Of a stretch of DNA of 64,000 nt, positions 9,098-18,556 are shown piece after piece; positions within the stretch are counted from its first letter, which is position 1, and every line of letters starts with the position of its first letter. The stretch is from Butyrivibrio sp. XPD2002. Its GTDB lineage: Bacteria; Bacillota; Clostridia; Lachnospirales; Lachnospiraceae. The position numbers and the translations under genes are program-made. The notes under the pieces were generated by a model. It saw nothing but the letters and a program-made list of their open reading frames with translations. It was not told the origin of the DNA and made no database searches. The stretch lies in assembly GCF_000423945.1 (NCBI RefSeq), contig NZ_AUIY01000024.1, positions 33,525 to 97,524 on the forward strand. Reading direction: 5' to 3'.

Positions 9098-10566
9098 TTT
9101 ATAAATCTCCAAGAAATCATATCGTAATCTTTTCCTACAAAGGTGAAGAAAAGATCATGCACTCCGTCAGGATTCATCTCAAGTGAGACGAAGGTATTCT
9201 CAACCTCGCCATCTGTATCTTCAACCGGAACGTATGCAAGAACCGGTCCCTCAGGTGAATCAAGGCTGACTCTCACTGCTCCGGTACCTCTGCCCTTATA
9301 TTCGAGGCTGACCTCGAAGGCTCCGCCGTTACCGAAATCTGCGCCTGTAACGCTAAGCCAGCTTCCATCCTCTATTCCGGTCACGATCATATCACCGGAT
9401 CCGCACTCCTCAGCTGTATCGCCATACTGAACAGTATCAATTCCTGAGCAGTTGGACATTGTTACAGCCTTAACCTCTTCATAGGGATTCAGGTATGATA
9501 GCTGCTTTACGCCTGCTTTTGTTCCCTTTGAAACAGAAGGCGCATTGTCCTCTATCTGCAGAACATCTATATTAGTGCTTCTATATCCGCCGAGCTTGCC
9601 CTTAGCTTCCTCAAGAATTCTGGAATGGTATGTGATGTACCACTGATTTTTGAACTCAAACATGCAGTGATGATTGTTACCGCCTAGACCAAAGAAGAAC
9701 TCAGGATTCTTAAGTACAGGCTTATAGTGCTTAAAAGGTCCCATGGGCGAATCTGAAACAAGTGTTATTATTTCGCCCTGCTCAAATCCTCGCTCTTTCT
9801 CTGCTTCAGGAGTCATGCTGAAGTTTGAGCAATATGAATAGTAATACTTTCCGCCCATCTTATTGATGCCTGAATCCTCAAACAGATAAGCAACATTCTC
9901 TATAGGCTGCGGATCGCCATCAAGGCTTATCATGTCCGCTCCAAGCTTTACAACTCTGGCTGTGCCGGGATTTGAAGCCTTTTCCGGGCAGGGAACGCCG
10001 CCACCAACATACAGGTATGCACTTCCATCATCATCCATAAGAACTGCCGGATCGAAAAGCCATGTAACCTCAGCGCAGTTAGGAGTCTCTCTTGAAATAA
10101 GAGGTCCGTTAATAGGATCTGTGAAAGGCCCTACCGGGCTGTCAGCTGTCAAAACAGCTATTCCGTTACCATTATTGGCAAAATAGAGGAAAAACTTGTC
10201 CTTTCCATCAATATTCTTATAAGCTGCAGCCGGAGCCCATGAATTAGCTCCCCACTTTGCAGCGCCTGTTTCTGATGCAGCGTAGATTGTTCCGTGATCT
10301 GTCCAGTTAACGAGATCTGCTGAGGATACTACGTTGATCTTATTGATATTTCCGTAGGTATTCTCCTTAAGCTCACCATTCTCGTCATACATCGGATCAT
10401 CACCGGTCATATAAAGATAAACCCTGCCATCATATACAAGAACATATGGGTCTGCACCATATCTCTGTGTCATTACAGGATTGTGATCTGAATACTTTTT
10501 ATAAGCAGGGCTGAGCTTTACGCCCTTAAACATTTCTTCCATTGTACTTACTTCTAAAACTTGCAT
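9094..10566 (-). CDS. GH43 arabinofuranosidase/xylosidase with C-terminal CBM6-like module (cytosolic)
   Basis: A 490-aa protein. The GH43 propeller (about residues 15-330) shows GADPYVLVYDGRVYLY with the catalytic-base Asp, the WAPAAAYKN blade and FDPAVLMDDDG. A second domain (about 355-490) has the look of a CBM6 beta-sandwich (GSWLSVTGADFG, then GRGTGAVRVSLDS). This arrangement resembles arabinoxylan arabinofuranohydrolases. No signal peptide is present, so it works inside the cell. ATG at 10566 follows GGGAGG with a six-base gap. It is the first gene of a two-gene operon with the GH43 at 7526 and is divergent from the esterase-GH43 fusion. Confidence 0.91.
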   Translation of the reverse strand: MQVLEVSTMEEMFKGVKLSPAYKKYSDHNPVMTQRYGADPYVLVYDGRVYLYMTGDDPMYDENGELKENTYGNINKINVVSSADLVNWTDHGTIYAASETGAAKWGANSWAPAAAYKNIDGKDKFFLYFANNGNGIAVLTADSPVGPFTDPINGPLISRETPNCAEVTWLFDPAVLMDDDGSAYLYVGGGVPCPEKASNPGTARVVKLGADMISLDGDPQPIENVAYLFEDSGINKMGGKYYYSYCSNFSMTPEAEKERGFEQGEIITLVSDSPMGPFKHYKPVLKNPEFFFGLGGNNHHCMFEFKNQWYITYHSRILEEAKGKLGGYRSTNIDVLQIEDNAPSVSKGTKAGVKQLSYLNPYEEVKAVTMSNCSGIDTVQYGDTAEECGSGDMIVTGIEDGSWLSVTGADFGNGGAFEVSLEYKGRGTGAVRVSLDSPEGPVLAYVPVEDTDGEVENTFVSLEMNPDGVHDLFFTFVGKDYDMISWRFIK

Positions 10567-10814
10567 TATTACCTCCCGAATCTTGCGAATGACGCAAAGC
10601 CCTATGTTTATCCCAATTTAATGTAATTTTATTGTTATAGGGAACATCTTTCCACAAAGTAATTGCTGATTTTTTTGCATTAATTGCGTAGTACATAGCA
10701 ATCTTTAGAAGCTAAATAGCAAGATTCGCATAGACCTTCAAAAACCTATGTAGCTAAAATCAGAGTAGAGATTAGGTATATTAAGAAACTTTTTCTATAT
10801 GGAGGATACAAGGT
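10567..10814 (+). other. Divergent promoter region between GH43 operon and esterase-GH43 fusion
   Basis: 248 bp, A/T-rich, no gene. It contains words such as GCAAGATTCGCAT and GAATCTTGCGAAT on opposite sides (near 10721 and 10572), an inverted arrangement that could be a shared operator. Promoters were not assigned. Confidence 0.35.
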
Positions 10815-13583
10815 ATGTTAAGACAGACAAAAGTAGAGAACGGCGAGGTCAGAGGCCTTCCCGGCTCAGACCCGAGAATTACCGTATATAAAGGTATTCC
10901 CTTTGCAGCTCCGCCTGTAGGCAAAAACAGATGGCGTGCACCCCAGCCCTGTGAAAACTGGGACGGCGTGTTAGAAGCCTATGAATTTGGACCTATTTCC
11001 GTGCAGGATACTCCCGGTCTCGGAACCGATATTTACTGCAAGGAATGGCACGTAGATCCTGAGATTCCCATGGATGAGGACTGCCTCTACCTCAATGTAT
11101 GGACACCTGCAAAGAAGACCGACGAGAAGCTTCCCGTACTTGTATGGTACTTTGGTGGCGGATTCCAGTGGGGCTACACAGCAGAGATGGAATTTGACGG
11201 TGAAAAGCTCGCAAGACGCGGAATCGTCGTTGTAAGCGTAAATTACCGCTTAAATCACCTGGGCTTCTTAGCACATCCAGAAATTACCAAGGAAGCACCC
11301 CAGGCACCCGGAAACTTCGGTCTCCTTGACCAGAAGGCCGGTCTTGAATGGGTTTACAGAAATATAGCAGCATTTGGCGGAAATCCCGACCAGATCACTA
11401 TTTCAGGACAGTCCGCAGGTGGCGGCAGCACAATGCATCAGCTTGCATGCGATGATAACTTTGATAAGATCAAGGGTGCTGTTGTTATAAGCGGTATGAT
11501 CCACAATCCAAAAATGACAGAAGATATTTTTAGACCCCTGAATTTAACTGAGGCTGAGAAGCTTGGCGAGGAATTCTTTGAATTTATCGGTGTAAAATCT
11601 CTTGAAGAAGCAAGAAGCATTGATGTATTTACACTTAGAGAGAAATATGGTGAATTTGCCCAGAATCATCGCAGAATGTTCCCCTTCCAGGATGGTGTAT
11701 TCTGCAAGGAGGATCCTGCAGTCAAATTCCTTGAAGGACGAAATGCACCTGTTCCTGTTATCTCGGGAAATACTTCCGATGAATTCCAGATTGATGGTGA
11801 AAGCAGCGTTGAATCCTCAGTTAAGACTGTTTTTCTTGACGCTGAAAAGAACGGCAGAAATCAGAACCACTACTATTATAGATTCGATCCCGATATCCCG
11901 GGCGAGGATACACCCGGAACCTTCCATTCAGTTGACCTCTGGTTCTTCTTTGAGACACTTGGTAAGTGCTGGAGACCTATGGAAGGCCGCCATTTCAAGC
12001 TTGCAAGGCAGATGTGCGATATGTTCGCCAACTTCATTAAAACAGGCGATCCTAACGGAAAAGGCTGGGACGGCGAAGATCTTCCCGTTTGGGAACCCTA
12101 TACAGACAAAAACCGCGCCGAGATGGTATTTGACGGTAGAGGCGCTGTTCCTCAGAAGGAAGGCGGCATAAGACTTGGAATCACAGGTAAAAAGCAGGCT
12201 CTTAACCCCTATCTCCCTTCCTGGGAATACATTCCGGACGGAGAGCCCTATGTATTCGGTGACAGAGTTTATGTATACGGTTCACACGACCTTTACAACG
12301 GCGAAACCTTCTGCCTTGGCGACTATGTATGCTGGTCCGCTCCTTTAAACAGTCTTGGAGACTGGCATTATGAGGGCGTTATTTATCCCAAGACAGCAGA
12401 TCCGCTTAACAAGGATGGTCATATGTGCCTCTATGCACCTGACGTCACAGTAGGTCCGGATGGCAGATATTATCTTTATTATGTACTCGATAAAATATCA
12501 ATCGTTTCCGTTGCAGTATGCGATACTCCTGCAGGAAGATACGAGTTCCTTGGATACGTTCACTATCCGGACGGAACAAAGCTTGGTGAAAAAGAGGGTG
12601 ATGAGCCTCAGTTTGATCCCGGTGTTCTCACAGAAGGCGATAAGACTTATCTGTTCACGGGCTTCTGCGGACAGGGCGATACCTCAAGACACGGCGCTAT
12701 GCTGACTGTGCTTGGTCCCGATATGCTCACAGTTGAAAAGGCTCCTGTGATCGTTGCTCCCGGCAGCTGCTACAGCAAGGGCACAGAATATGAAGGACAT
12801 GCCTTCTTTGAAGCTCCTTCCATCCGCAAAAAGGACGGAAAATACTTCTTTATCTACTCCTCAGAGGTTATGCATGAGCTCTGCTATGCTACCTCCGACA
12901 GCCCGGAAGGTCCCTTCTCCTATGGCGGAGTTATCGTAAGTAACTGTGACCTTCACATTGATTCCTATAAAGATGCTTCAATGTCCATGGCCTGCGGCGC
13001 AAATAACCACGGAAGTATGGTTCAGATAGGCGATTCCTGGTATATCTTCTATCACAGACATACAAATAACACCTGGTATAGCAGACAGGGCTGTGCAGAG
13101 AAGCTTGAATTCAGACCTGACGGAAGCATAATACAGGCTGAAATCACCTCTTGTGGCCTAAATAACGGTCCTTTAACAGATATAGGTGAATATCCTTCAT
13201 ACATCGCTTGTAACCTGTTTACAGAGGCACATGAGATATATGTAGGTAAGGAAGGCCCCAGAGTTGTTCAGGATGGCGGTGATGGTGATCGTGAGATCGG
13301 ATATATCAGACAGCTTGGAAATAACTCAACAGCAGGCTATAAATACTTCGATATGAAGGCTGTCAGTGGTCTTAAGATCAAAACCAGAGGATATTTCAAC
13401 GGTAAGGTTCAGGTTAAGACCAAGTGGGACGGCGAGGTTCTCGGAGAAATTGATGTTAATTCTCAGAACATCTGGACAGAGGGTACCTGCAGCTTTGCTC
13501 CGATATCAGGCGTAAATGCCCTTTATCTCACCTTCGTAGGAAGCGGAAGCTGCTCCCTTAAGAGCTTTGAGTTTATACACTAA
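10815..13583 (+). CDS. Bifunctional carboxylesterase (type B) - GH43 fusion with C-terminal CBM-like domain
   Basis: A 922-aa three-part protein without a signal peptide. Residues about 1-455 are a type B carboxylesterase: the oxyanion-hole region FGGGFQWG, the DEDCLYLNVWTP motif, and the nucleophile elbow GQSAGGGS with Ser200; the Glu in NTSDEF and the His in TFHSVDLWFFFE are likely the rest of the triad. Residues about 460-785 are a GH43 propeller (LCLYAPDVTVGPDGRYYLYYV region, FEAPSIRKKDGKYFFIYS region). The last 130 residues resemble a CBM6-type sandwich. It should remove ester groups (acetyl or feruloyl, not distinguishable here) and arabinose or xylose from the same imported fragment. 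ATG at 10815 follows GGAGGATACAAGGT. Divergent from the two GH43 genes. Confidence 0.92.
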   Translation: MLRQTKVENGEVRGLPGSDPRITVYKGIPFAAPPVGKNRWRAPQPCENWDGVLEAYEFGPISVQDTPGLGTDIYCKEWHVDPEIPMDEDCLYLNVWTPAKKTDEKLPVLVWYFGGGFQWGYTAEMEFDGEKLARRGIVVVSVNYRLNHLGFLAHPEITKEAPQAPGNFGLLDQKAGLEWVYRNIAAFGGNPDQITISGQSAGGGSTMHQLACDDNFDKIKGAVVISGMIHNPKMTEDIFRPLNLTEAEKLGEEFFEFIGVKSLEEARSIDVFTLREKYGEFAQNHRRMFPFQDGVFCKEDPAVKFLEGRNAPVPVISGNTSDEFQIDGESSVESSVKTVFLDAEKNGRNQNHYYYRFDPDIPGEDTPGTFHSVDLWFFFETLGKCWRPMEGRHFKLARQMCDMFANFIKTGDPNGKGWDGEDLPVWEPYTDKNRAEMVFDGRGAVPQKEGGIRLGITGKKQALNPYLPSWEYIPDGEPYVFGDRVYVYGSHDLYNGETFCLGDYVCWSAPLNSLGDWHYEGVIYPKTADPLNKDGHMCLYAPDVTVGPDGRYYLYYVLDKISIVSVAVCDTPAGRYEFLGYVHYPDGTKLGEKEGDEPQFDPGVLTEGDKTYLFTGFCGQGDTSRHGAMLTVLGPDMLTVEKAPVIVAPGSCYSKGTEYEGHAFFEAPSIRKKDGKYFFIYSSEVMHELCYATSDSPEGPFSYGGVIVSNCDLHIDSYKDASMSMACGANNHGSMVQIGDSWYIFYHRHTNNTWYSRQGCAEKLEFRPDGSIIQAEITSCGLNNGPLTDIGEYPSYIACNLFTEAHEIYVGKEGPRVVQDGGDGDREIGYIRQLGNNSTAGYKYFDMKAVSGLKIKTRGYFNGKVQVKTKWDGEVLGEIDVNSQNIWTEGTCSFAPISGVNALYLTFVGSGSCSLKSFEFIH

Positions 13584-13587
13584 TAAA

Positions 13588-13621
13588 AATTCCGGCCCGC
13601 ATTTAGTGGGTCGGAATCGTA
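13588..13621 (+). terminator. Rho-independent terminator of the esterase-GH43 gene
   Basis: ATTCCGGCCCGC pairs imperfectly with GTGGGTCGGAAT right after the stop codon; the following bases are A/T-rich. Confidence 0.65.
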
Positions 13622-13628
13622 TTTTAAA

Positions 13629-13664
13629 TAAAAAACCCGCGGCATTGGGGAATGCCGCGGGTAT
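13629..13664 (-). terminator. Rho-independent terminator of the cellobiose transporter operon
   Basis: ACCCGCGGCATT pairs perfectly with AATGCCGCGGGT around GGGG. Read on the minus strand it is followed by TTTTTTATT, 50 bp past the last permease gene. Confidence 0.85.
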
Positions 13665-13712
13665 TCTCTTACTAACGCTTATTTAAAAAGAGTAAGTATA
13701 ACCTATACTATA

Positions 13713-14609
13713 TCAACCCTTTACACCACCAAGTGTAACACCACCAACGATGTATCTTGAAAGGAGAAGATATACAACAATTACAGGGAAGATTGAGAAT
13801 GCGATCATTACATAAACCTGTCCCATATCGAACTTCAACCAGTCTGCTGCACGAAGCTGTGCGATCAGAATAGGAAGTGTCTTCTTTGTATCTGTGTGAA
13901 GTACAAGTGCAGGTGTGAAGTAGTTATTCCAGCTGCTTACAAATGTGAAGATAGCCTGAACAGCGATAGCGGGTTTCATAAGCGGTACTACAATGCTGTT
14001 AAAGGTTCTGAACTCACCTGATCCATCAATTCTTGCTGCCTCGATAAGTGAAAGAGGAAGTGTTGAATCCATGTACTGCTTCATATAGAAGAATACAGAA
14101 GGTGCTGCAATTGCAGGAATTGTAAGCGGGATAAATGAATCATCAAGTCCCATCTTGCCGATCAATTGAAGGAAACCAAGCGCAGTAACCTGTGCAGGAA
14201 TCATCATGACCATAAGAATGAAGGTGAACATAAATTTCTTAAACTTGAAGTCGTATGCATGGATTGCATAAGCTGTCATAGTTGAGAAATATGTTGAAAG
14301 TACTGCAGTAACAACTGCAATCAAAAGTGAGTTAAAAATACCATTAAATATAGGTAATGTACCATTTTTAAGGTTAGTCCAGTTTTCAATAAGATGAGTA
14401 CTGGGTATCGCTGTAAATCCTCCACTAAGCTCCTGATGAGATCTGGTTGCATTGATAAAAAGAACATAAAACCAGAACAGGCAGAGGAAAGTTACAAGGC
14501 CCAGCACGATATATGCAATTATTCTTCTGACACGGACAGAAGCACCATTTTCCTTCTGTCCTGCCATTAAGCTTGTATTCGCCATTACTGCTGTTGTAGA
14601 TGCTGACAT
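13713..14609 (-). CDS. Carbohydrate ABC transporter permease, MalG type
   Basis: A 298-aa membrane protein with six hydrophobic segments. The ATPase-contact loop is seen as SLIEAARIDGSGEFRTFNSI followed by the VPLMKPA segment, the EAA motif of sugar permeases. The ending SRYIVGGVTLGGVKG is typical of MalG-like proteins. ATG with AAGGATT ten bases upstream. It is last in the operon lacI - binding protein - MalF-type - MalG-type and 54 bp after its partner. Likely imports cellobiose or cellodextrins, because cellobiose phosphorylase is encoded divergently; the substrate is inference. Confidence 0.92.
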   Translation of the reverse strand: MSASTTAVMANTSLMAGQKENGASVRVRRIIAYIVLGLVTFLCLFWFYVLFINATRSHQELSGGFTAIPSTHLIENWTNLKNGTLPIFNGIFNSLLIAVVTAVLSTYFSTMTAYAIHAYDFKFKKFMFTFILMVMMIPAQVTALGFLQLIGKMGLDDSFIPLTIPAIAAPSVFFYMKQYMDSTLPLSLIEAARIDGSGEFRTFNSIVVPLMKPAIAVQAIFTFVSSWNNYFTPALVLHTDTKKTLPILIAQLRAADWLKFDMGQVYVMIAFSIFPVIVVYLLLSRYIVGGVTLGGVKG

Positions 14610-14663
14610 ATTATAATCCTTTCTTATACTAACGATAACAGATGTTGTTAATCTGTATCAGTC

Positions 14664-15572
14664 TTATTTCTTTTCAGGTGAAGCTGTAAACTTAAATACT
14701 ATAAGGCTGAGTATACCTGTTATGATGAACATGAATACTGAAAGCGCGCCACCAAGACCATAGTTCTTGCTGAACAGATGCTTATTCAGATACATGATCA
14801 GTGTCATTGATGAACGCATCGGATCTCCGGTTCCGTTTGTAAGAATCTGAGGAACATCGAACATCTGAAGTCCACCGATAAGTGATGTAATCATAACAAA
14901 GATAAGAATAGGCTTGAGCAGCGGTAATGTAATTTTATAGAAAATCTGAGTAGCTGTAGCTCCGTCAACCTGAGCTGCCTCGAAGAGTGAAGGGTCGATA
15001 CCCATCATTCCTGCCATCAGAAGAATCGTCGTATTTCCAAACCACATAACACAGTTCATGAATGCTACAAGTGAACGAACTGACCATACGTGTGACATGA
15101 ACTGATATGCTTCTTTAATTACTCCAAGCTGTAAAAGAAGTGAGTTGATCGGGCCAGTGTTTGCAAACAGTGTGAAGAACAGCATTGAGAATGCTGATGC
15201 CATGATAAGGTTAGGCATATAAATAACTGTTTTGAAAAATCCCTGTGCCTTAAGTCTCAGTGAAGGATCTGTGAACCATGCACCAAGAAGAAGTGAAAGA
15301 ATGATCTGAGGTACAAAGCCCATAACCCACATAATGAGTGTATTGACTGTGTAAGTCGGCAGATCGCCGTTTGTGATAATTGTTAAGTAGTTCTGTAATC
15401 CTACGAAGTTAGGTCCAACCTGTGTAAGACCTGAACGGTAATTTTCAAAAAATGAATTATAGATTGTTGATACAAGCGGTATCATCTGGAAAACAAGGTA
15501 AACAACAACAAAAGGTATAAGAAAAATGTATCCCCACTTATTGTAGCTTACTACTTTACTCTTTTTTTTCAT
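14664..15572 (-). CDS. Carbohydrate ABC transporter permease, MalF type
   Basis: A 302-aa membrane protein. After a basic N-terminus, the first helix (about residues 13-33, IFLIPFVVVYLVFQMIPLVS) and FVGLQNYLTI are standard for MalF/UgpA permeases; the EAA loop is LFEAAQVDGATATQIFYKIT followed by LPLLKP. ATG at 15572 is preferred to one two codons upstream, which would overlap the AGAGG ribosome site. It follows the binding-protein gene after a hairpin (15644-15674) and precedes the MalG-type gene. Confidence 0.92.
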   Translation of the reverse strand: MKKKSKVVSYNKWGYIFLIPFVVVYLVFQMIPLVSTIYNSFFENYRSGLTQVGPNFVGLQNYLTIITNGDLPTYTVNTLIMWVMGFVPQIILSLLLGAWFTDPSLRLKAQGFFKTVIYMPNLIMASAFSMLFFTLFANTGPINSLLLQLGVIKEAYQFMSHVWSVRSLVAFMNCVMWFGNTTILLMAGMMGIDPSLFEAAQVDGATATQIFYKITLPLLKPILIFVMITSLIGGLQMFDVPQILTNGTGDPMRSSMTLIMYLNKHLFSKNYGLGGALSVFMFIITGILSLIVFKFTASPEKK

Positions 15573-15643
15573 AAGCATCCTCTTTCTATCTTTTCCAAAA
15601 AATTGGGTGTTTAGTCTTTAAATAGTTAAAATTTTTCATTATA

Positions 15644-15674
15644 CAGGGCGCAGTGGATAATTCCATGCGCCCTG
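15644..15674 (-). promoter_or_regulatory. Intra-operon hairpin between binding protein and permease genes
   Basis: CAGGGCGCA and TGCGCCCTG form a perfect nine-base-pair stem between the binding-protein stop and the permease start. Read on the minus strand no T run follows, so it looks like an mRNA-stabilising or partial attenuation hairpin that would keep binding-protein expression above that of the permeases. Role inferred. Confidence 0.6.
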
Positions 15675-15733
15675 CTTAAATTCCCCTAATAATCTAACCT
15701 ACAGGCTTTAGCCTATATTTTTTAGTTATTAAA

Positions 15734-17224
15734 TCAGTCAGCTGTAACCTCAGGATACTTCTCAACTACAGCCTTCTTGAACATATCAAGTGCCTCGTCA
15801 AGAGTAGCATTGCCTTCGAAGTAGTTCTTTGCAGCCTTCTGGAACTCTTCGTTACATCCCTGATCGTATGCGGAAAGGTTTGAAAGATCAACCTTCTCAG
15901 CACCTTCTGCAAGCTGCTTGTACGGGTTCTGTCCACCAAGAAGTGCAAGGTTACCTGAATCATCAGAAGCGAGCTCTGCAAGAACTGACTTGCTGTTTAC
16001 ACAGTCAGCATCCTTCTGTGCGATCTCTTTAAGAACGTCCTTGTCAGTTGTCATTGTAAGGATGATATCCTTAACAAGACCAGCGTTGTCTGTACCTGTT
16101 GCTGCGCAGATCCATGTGCCGCCCCAGTAGTATGACTGCGGTCCTACACAGTATCCCCAACCACCGTTGTTAGCGATTGTGCCGTCCTGATCAGCGTCAA
16201 GGCAGAAGTTGAAGAACCAAGCGGGTCCAAAGTAGCAGAAGATCTTTCCATCGGGAGTCTTACCCTTTGCCCAGTCATCGCCCCAAAGGTCATATGTGTT
16301 CTCAGCCTTAGCGTCTACAAGTTCCTTAGAATCGTTGATCCAGTTCATAAGGTTATCATCGATAGTAAGCTTGCCATCCTGTACCCACTTACCGGATACG
16401 TTGTTTGAATATGTACGATATGTGTCGTTTACAGAACACATTGTGTAGCCTTTTTCCTCAGCAGCCTTAGCTGTCTCTACATACTTATCCCAATCTGCTA
16501 CAGCAGCCTGTACTTCATCAGGATCGTCTGTTCCAAGAACATCCTTAGCAGCATCACGGTTGTAGATAAGACCTGCTGAGCAAGCCTGCCATGATGAGCC
16601 CTTAAGCTTACCGTTGCTATCTGTAACAATTGCCTGTGTGTAAGAATACTGATCAGCAAGGTCAGCATCTGTGATGCCAAGATCAGCCATAGGCATTGTG
16701 TAATCTGTATCTACATATTTAAGAGCGTAGTCAGCCTCAACAAGGAAAAGATCAATCTTGTCATCTGCAGCTGCGCTATCCTGCTTAAGAAGTGTCTCAT
16801 CAAGGTTGTTCTGATAAGCATTGTTCTCACTGGGAGTGATGTTCCAAACTACATCAACATCACCGATCTTACCGTGAGTAGCGTCAACCTCTTCATATCC
16901 CTTATAGTGGTCTGTAAGTCTTGACTTGAACTCTTCGTTCCAAGCATAGATGTTAAGAACCTTACCCTCGTCAGCTGCAACCTCTGCTGTAGCTTCCTCA
17001 GTTGACTCAGCAGCATCCTCTGTTGCCTCTTCTGTTGTCTCAGCAGGTGCCTCTGCAGCATCCTCTGTTGCTGTCTCTTCAGCAGGTGCCTCTGCAGCAT
17101 CTTCTGTTGCTGTTTCCTCAGCAGGTGCTTCTGTTGCAGGTGCAGCATTGTTTCCGCCACAACCAGCGATCATGCCAGCTACCATTGTTGTTGAAAGTAA
17201 TACACCAAGTAACTTTCTTTTCAT
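15734..17224 (-). CDS. Sugar-binding lipoprotein of ABC transporter (probably cello-oligosaccharides)
   Basis: A 496-aa extracellular solute-binding protein. Signal peptide with lipobox MIAGC at about residues 18-22, then an unusual acidic Ala/Glu/Thr-rich linker (about 28-85) built partly from a 13-residue repeat (EAPAEETATEDAA), then the binding domain from about residue 88 (VLNIYAWNEEFKSRL). ATG with a GGGAGG site. It is the first transport gene after the LacI regulator and lies 150 bp before the MalF-type permease. It should capture the sugar outside the membrane; cellobiose is inferred from the divergent cellobiose phosphorylase gene. Confidence 0.93.
   Translation of the reverse strand: MKRKLLGVLLSTTMVAGMIAGCGGNNAAPATEAPAEETATEDAAEAPAEETATEDAAEAPAETTEEATEDAAESTEEATAEVAADEGKVLNIYAWNEEFKSRLTDHYKGYEEVDATHGKIGDVDVVWNITPSENNAYQNNLDETLLKQDSAAADDKIDLFLVEADYALKYVDTDYTMPMADLGITDADLADQYSYTQAIVTDSNGKLKGSSWQACSAGLIYNRDAAKDVLGTDDPDEVQAAVADWDKYVETAKAAEEKGYTMCSVNDTYRTYSNNVSGKWVQDGKLTIDDNLMNWINDSKELVDAKAENTYDLWGDDWAKGKTPDGKIFCYFGPAWFFNFCLDADQDGTIANNGGWGYCVGPQSYYWGGTWICAATGTDNAGLVKDIILTMTTDKDVLKEIAQKDADCVNSKSVLAELASDDSGNLALLGGQNPYKQLAEGAEKVDLSNLSAYDQGCNEEFQKAAKNYFEGNATLDEALDMFKKAVVEKYPEVTAD
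17041..17133 (-). repeat. 39-bp tandem repeat in the binding-protein linker
   Basis: Two full copies (17041-17079 and 17080-17118) and a partial third of a 39-bp unit that begins CAGCAGGTGCCTCTGCAGCA on the plus strand. The unit is 13 codons, so changes in copy number keep the frame and only lengthen or shorten the acidic tether. Confidence 0.85.
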
Positions 17225-17303
17225 GAAATTGTACCTCCCGTTTCATTTAATAATGAAAAATGATTAGTTGTATATTTAAAACAGCTTCTGCTGTCTTAAA
17301 CCG

Positions 17304-18335
17304 TTATGAAATAAGTCTTTTGACTGTTTCGCCCTCATTGAGGTGACCAGGAACAATAACCTGTTCACTGAGAGTCGTTCGTGGATTCTCTATGGAATCA
17401 ATAAGCTTCTCAGCTGCTTTCCTACCAATAAGATCTGTATCCTGAACAATTGTTGTAAATTGTGGACTGTACTTCATTGCTATATCAATTCCGTCATATC
17501 CGGCAATTGAAATATCATCTGGTATTCTTAATCCCTTCTGTTTAATAGCATTTATGCCTCCAAAGGTGGCAAAATCATCGGGATATAATATGCAAGTTGG
17601 TCTGTCACTTAATTCCAAAAGTTTCTCTGTTGCCCTCTGAGCACCTACAGTGTCGCGATATTCAACCTCAAGTACATACTCATCCGGAATCTCCAGGCCA
17701 AAGTCCATCGCGGTTTTGTAAAAGCTCTTTATACGGCTCTGAGTAACTGCTGAATCCGAACCATGGATATAGGCGATTTTCCTATGTCCCATTCCATAGA
17801 TATATGTAAGCAGATCCTTAATGCCCATGACGTTATCCGATATAATAGCGGATCTGTCATTGAACACATGGTCAATGGTAACAACTGGTATGTTTCCTCT
17901 TACAAGCTCCTCAACTTCAGGCTTGTAGAAGTCAACGCAGGCTATTGCCACGCCATCGAAGTTTCTGTATCTCGCATGTGCAAGATATGACATATACCCC
18001 TGAGAACTTCTGTTATTACTTATAAAGGTAAGGTCGTAACCTTTCTCCTCAATCTTCTTTTTGAAGCTTTCGATCACTCTGGCGAAATAGTTATGTGTCA
18101 ATCCGCTCTGTGAGTCATCCATGAACAAAAGTCCTATATTATATGTACGATTAGTTTTTAACGCTTTAGCTGCAAAATTGGGAAAATATCCCATTGCCTC
18201 TGCTGTTTCGCGAACAAGATCTTTTGTTTCCTGGCCGATGTCGGCCTGGTCATTTAATGCTTTTGAAACTGTTGCGACAGATACCTTGCACGCGGCTGCA
18301 ATATCTTTCAATGAAACTCTTTTACGTGCTGACAT
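17304..18335 (-). CDS. LacI-family transcriptional regulator of the cellobiose locus
   Basis: A 343-aa repressor-type protein. The N-terminal helix-turn-helix and hinge read VSLKDIAAACKVSVATVSKAL, and the rest is a periplasmic-binding-like sugar sensor (NIGLLFMDD at about 67, then VAIACVDFYKP and ISIAGYDGIDIA). ATG at 18335 after GGGGG. Downstream lie the binding protein and permeases; cellobiose phosphorylase is divergent. A perfect AAAACGTTTT palindrome sits 21 bp upstream of its start, in keeping with self-regulation. Confidence 0.94.
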   Translation of the reverse strand: MSARKRVSLKDIAAACKVSVATVSKALNDQADIGQETKDLVRETAEAMGYFPNFAAKALKTNRTYNIGLLFMDDSQSGLTHNYFARVIESFKKKIEEKGYDLTFISNNRSSQGYMSYLAHARYRNFDGVAIACVDFYKPEVEELVRGNIPVVTIDHVFNDRSAIISDNVMGIKDLLTYIYGMGHRKIAYIHGSDSAVTQSRIKSFYKTAMDFGLEIPDEYVLEVEYRDTVGAQRATEKLLELSDRPTCILYPDDFATFGGINAIKQKGLRIPDDISIAGYDGIDIAMKYSPQFTTIVQDTDLIGRKAAEKLIDSIENPRTTLSEQVIVPGHLNEGETVKRLIS

Positions 18336-18353
18336 CTGTCCCCCTTAATTTTC

Positions 18354-18367
18354 CTAAAACGTTTTCG
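18354..18367. promoter_or_regulatory. LacI/CcpA-type operator candidate
   Basis: CTAAAACGTTTTCG has a perfect ten-base AAAACGTTTT core and resembles the cre consensus of CcpA and other LacI-family operators. Location just upstream of the LacI-family gene suggests autoregulation or catabolite control. Confidence 0.5.
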
Positions 18368-18556
18368 TAACTTGAATATACATCACATTTTCCATGAAAT
18401 CAATATATTATTTTGATTTTGTTGTGCATATTGTATCTTTTTGTGATTAATTTACAAATTTAAACTTAATTAATTTTATATTTTTCATAAATTTTCGGTT
18501 AACACCGCTTATTTCCTTAAACGCAGCGAAAATTTTCCCGTTTTTAGGCTTCTCTG

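Noticed and set aside
16849..17267. Low-complexity frames overlapping the binding-protein linker on both strands
   Set aside because: They are products of the 39-bp repeat read in other frames; the lipoprotein signal and binding domain fix the real frame.
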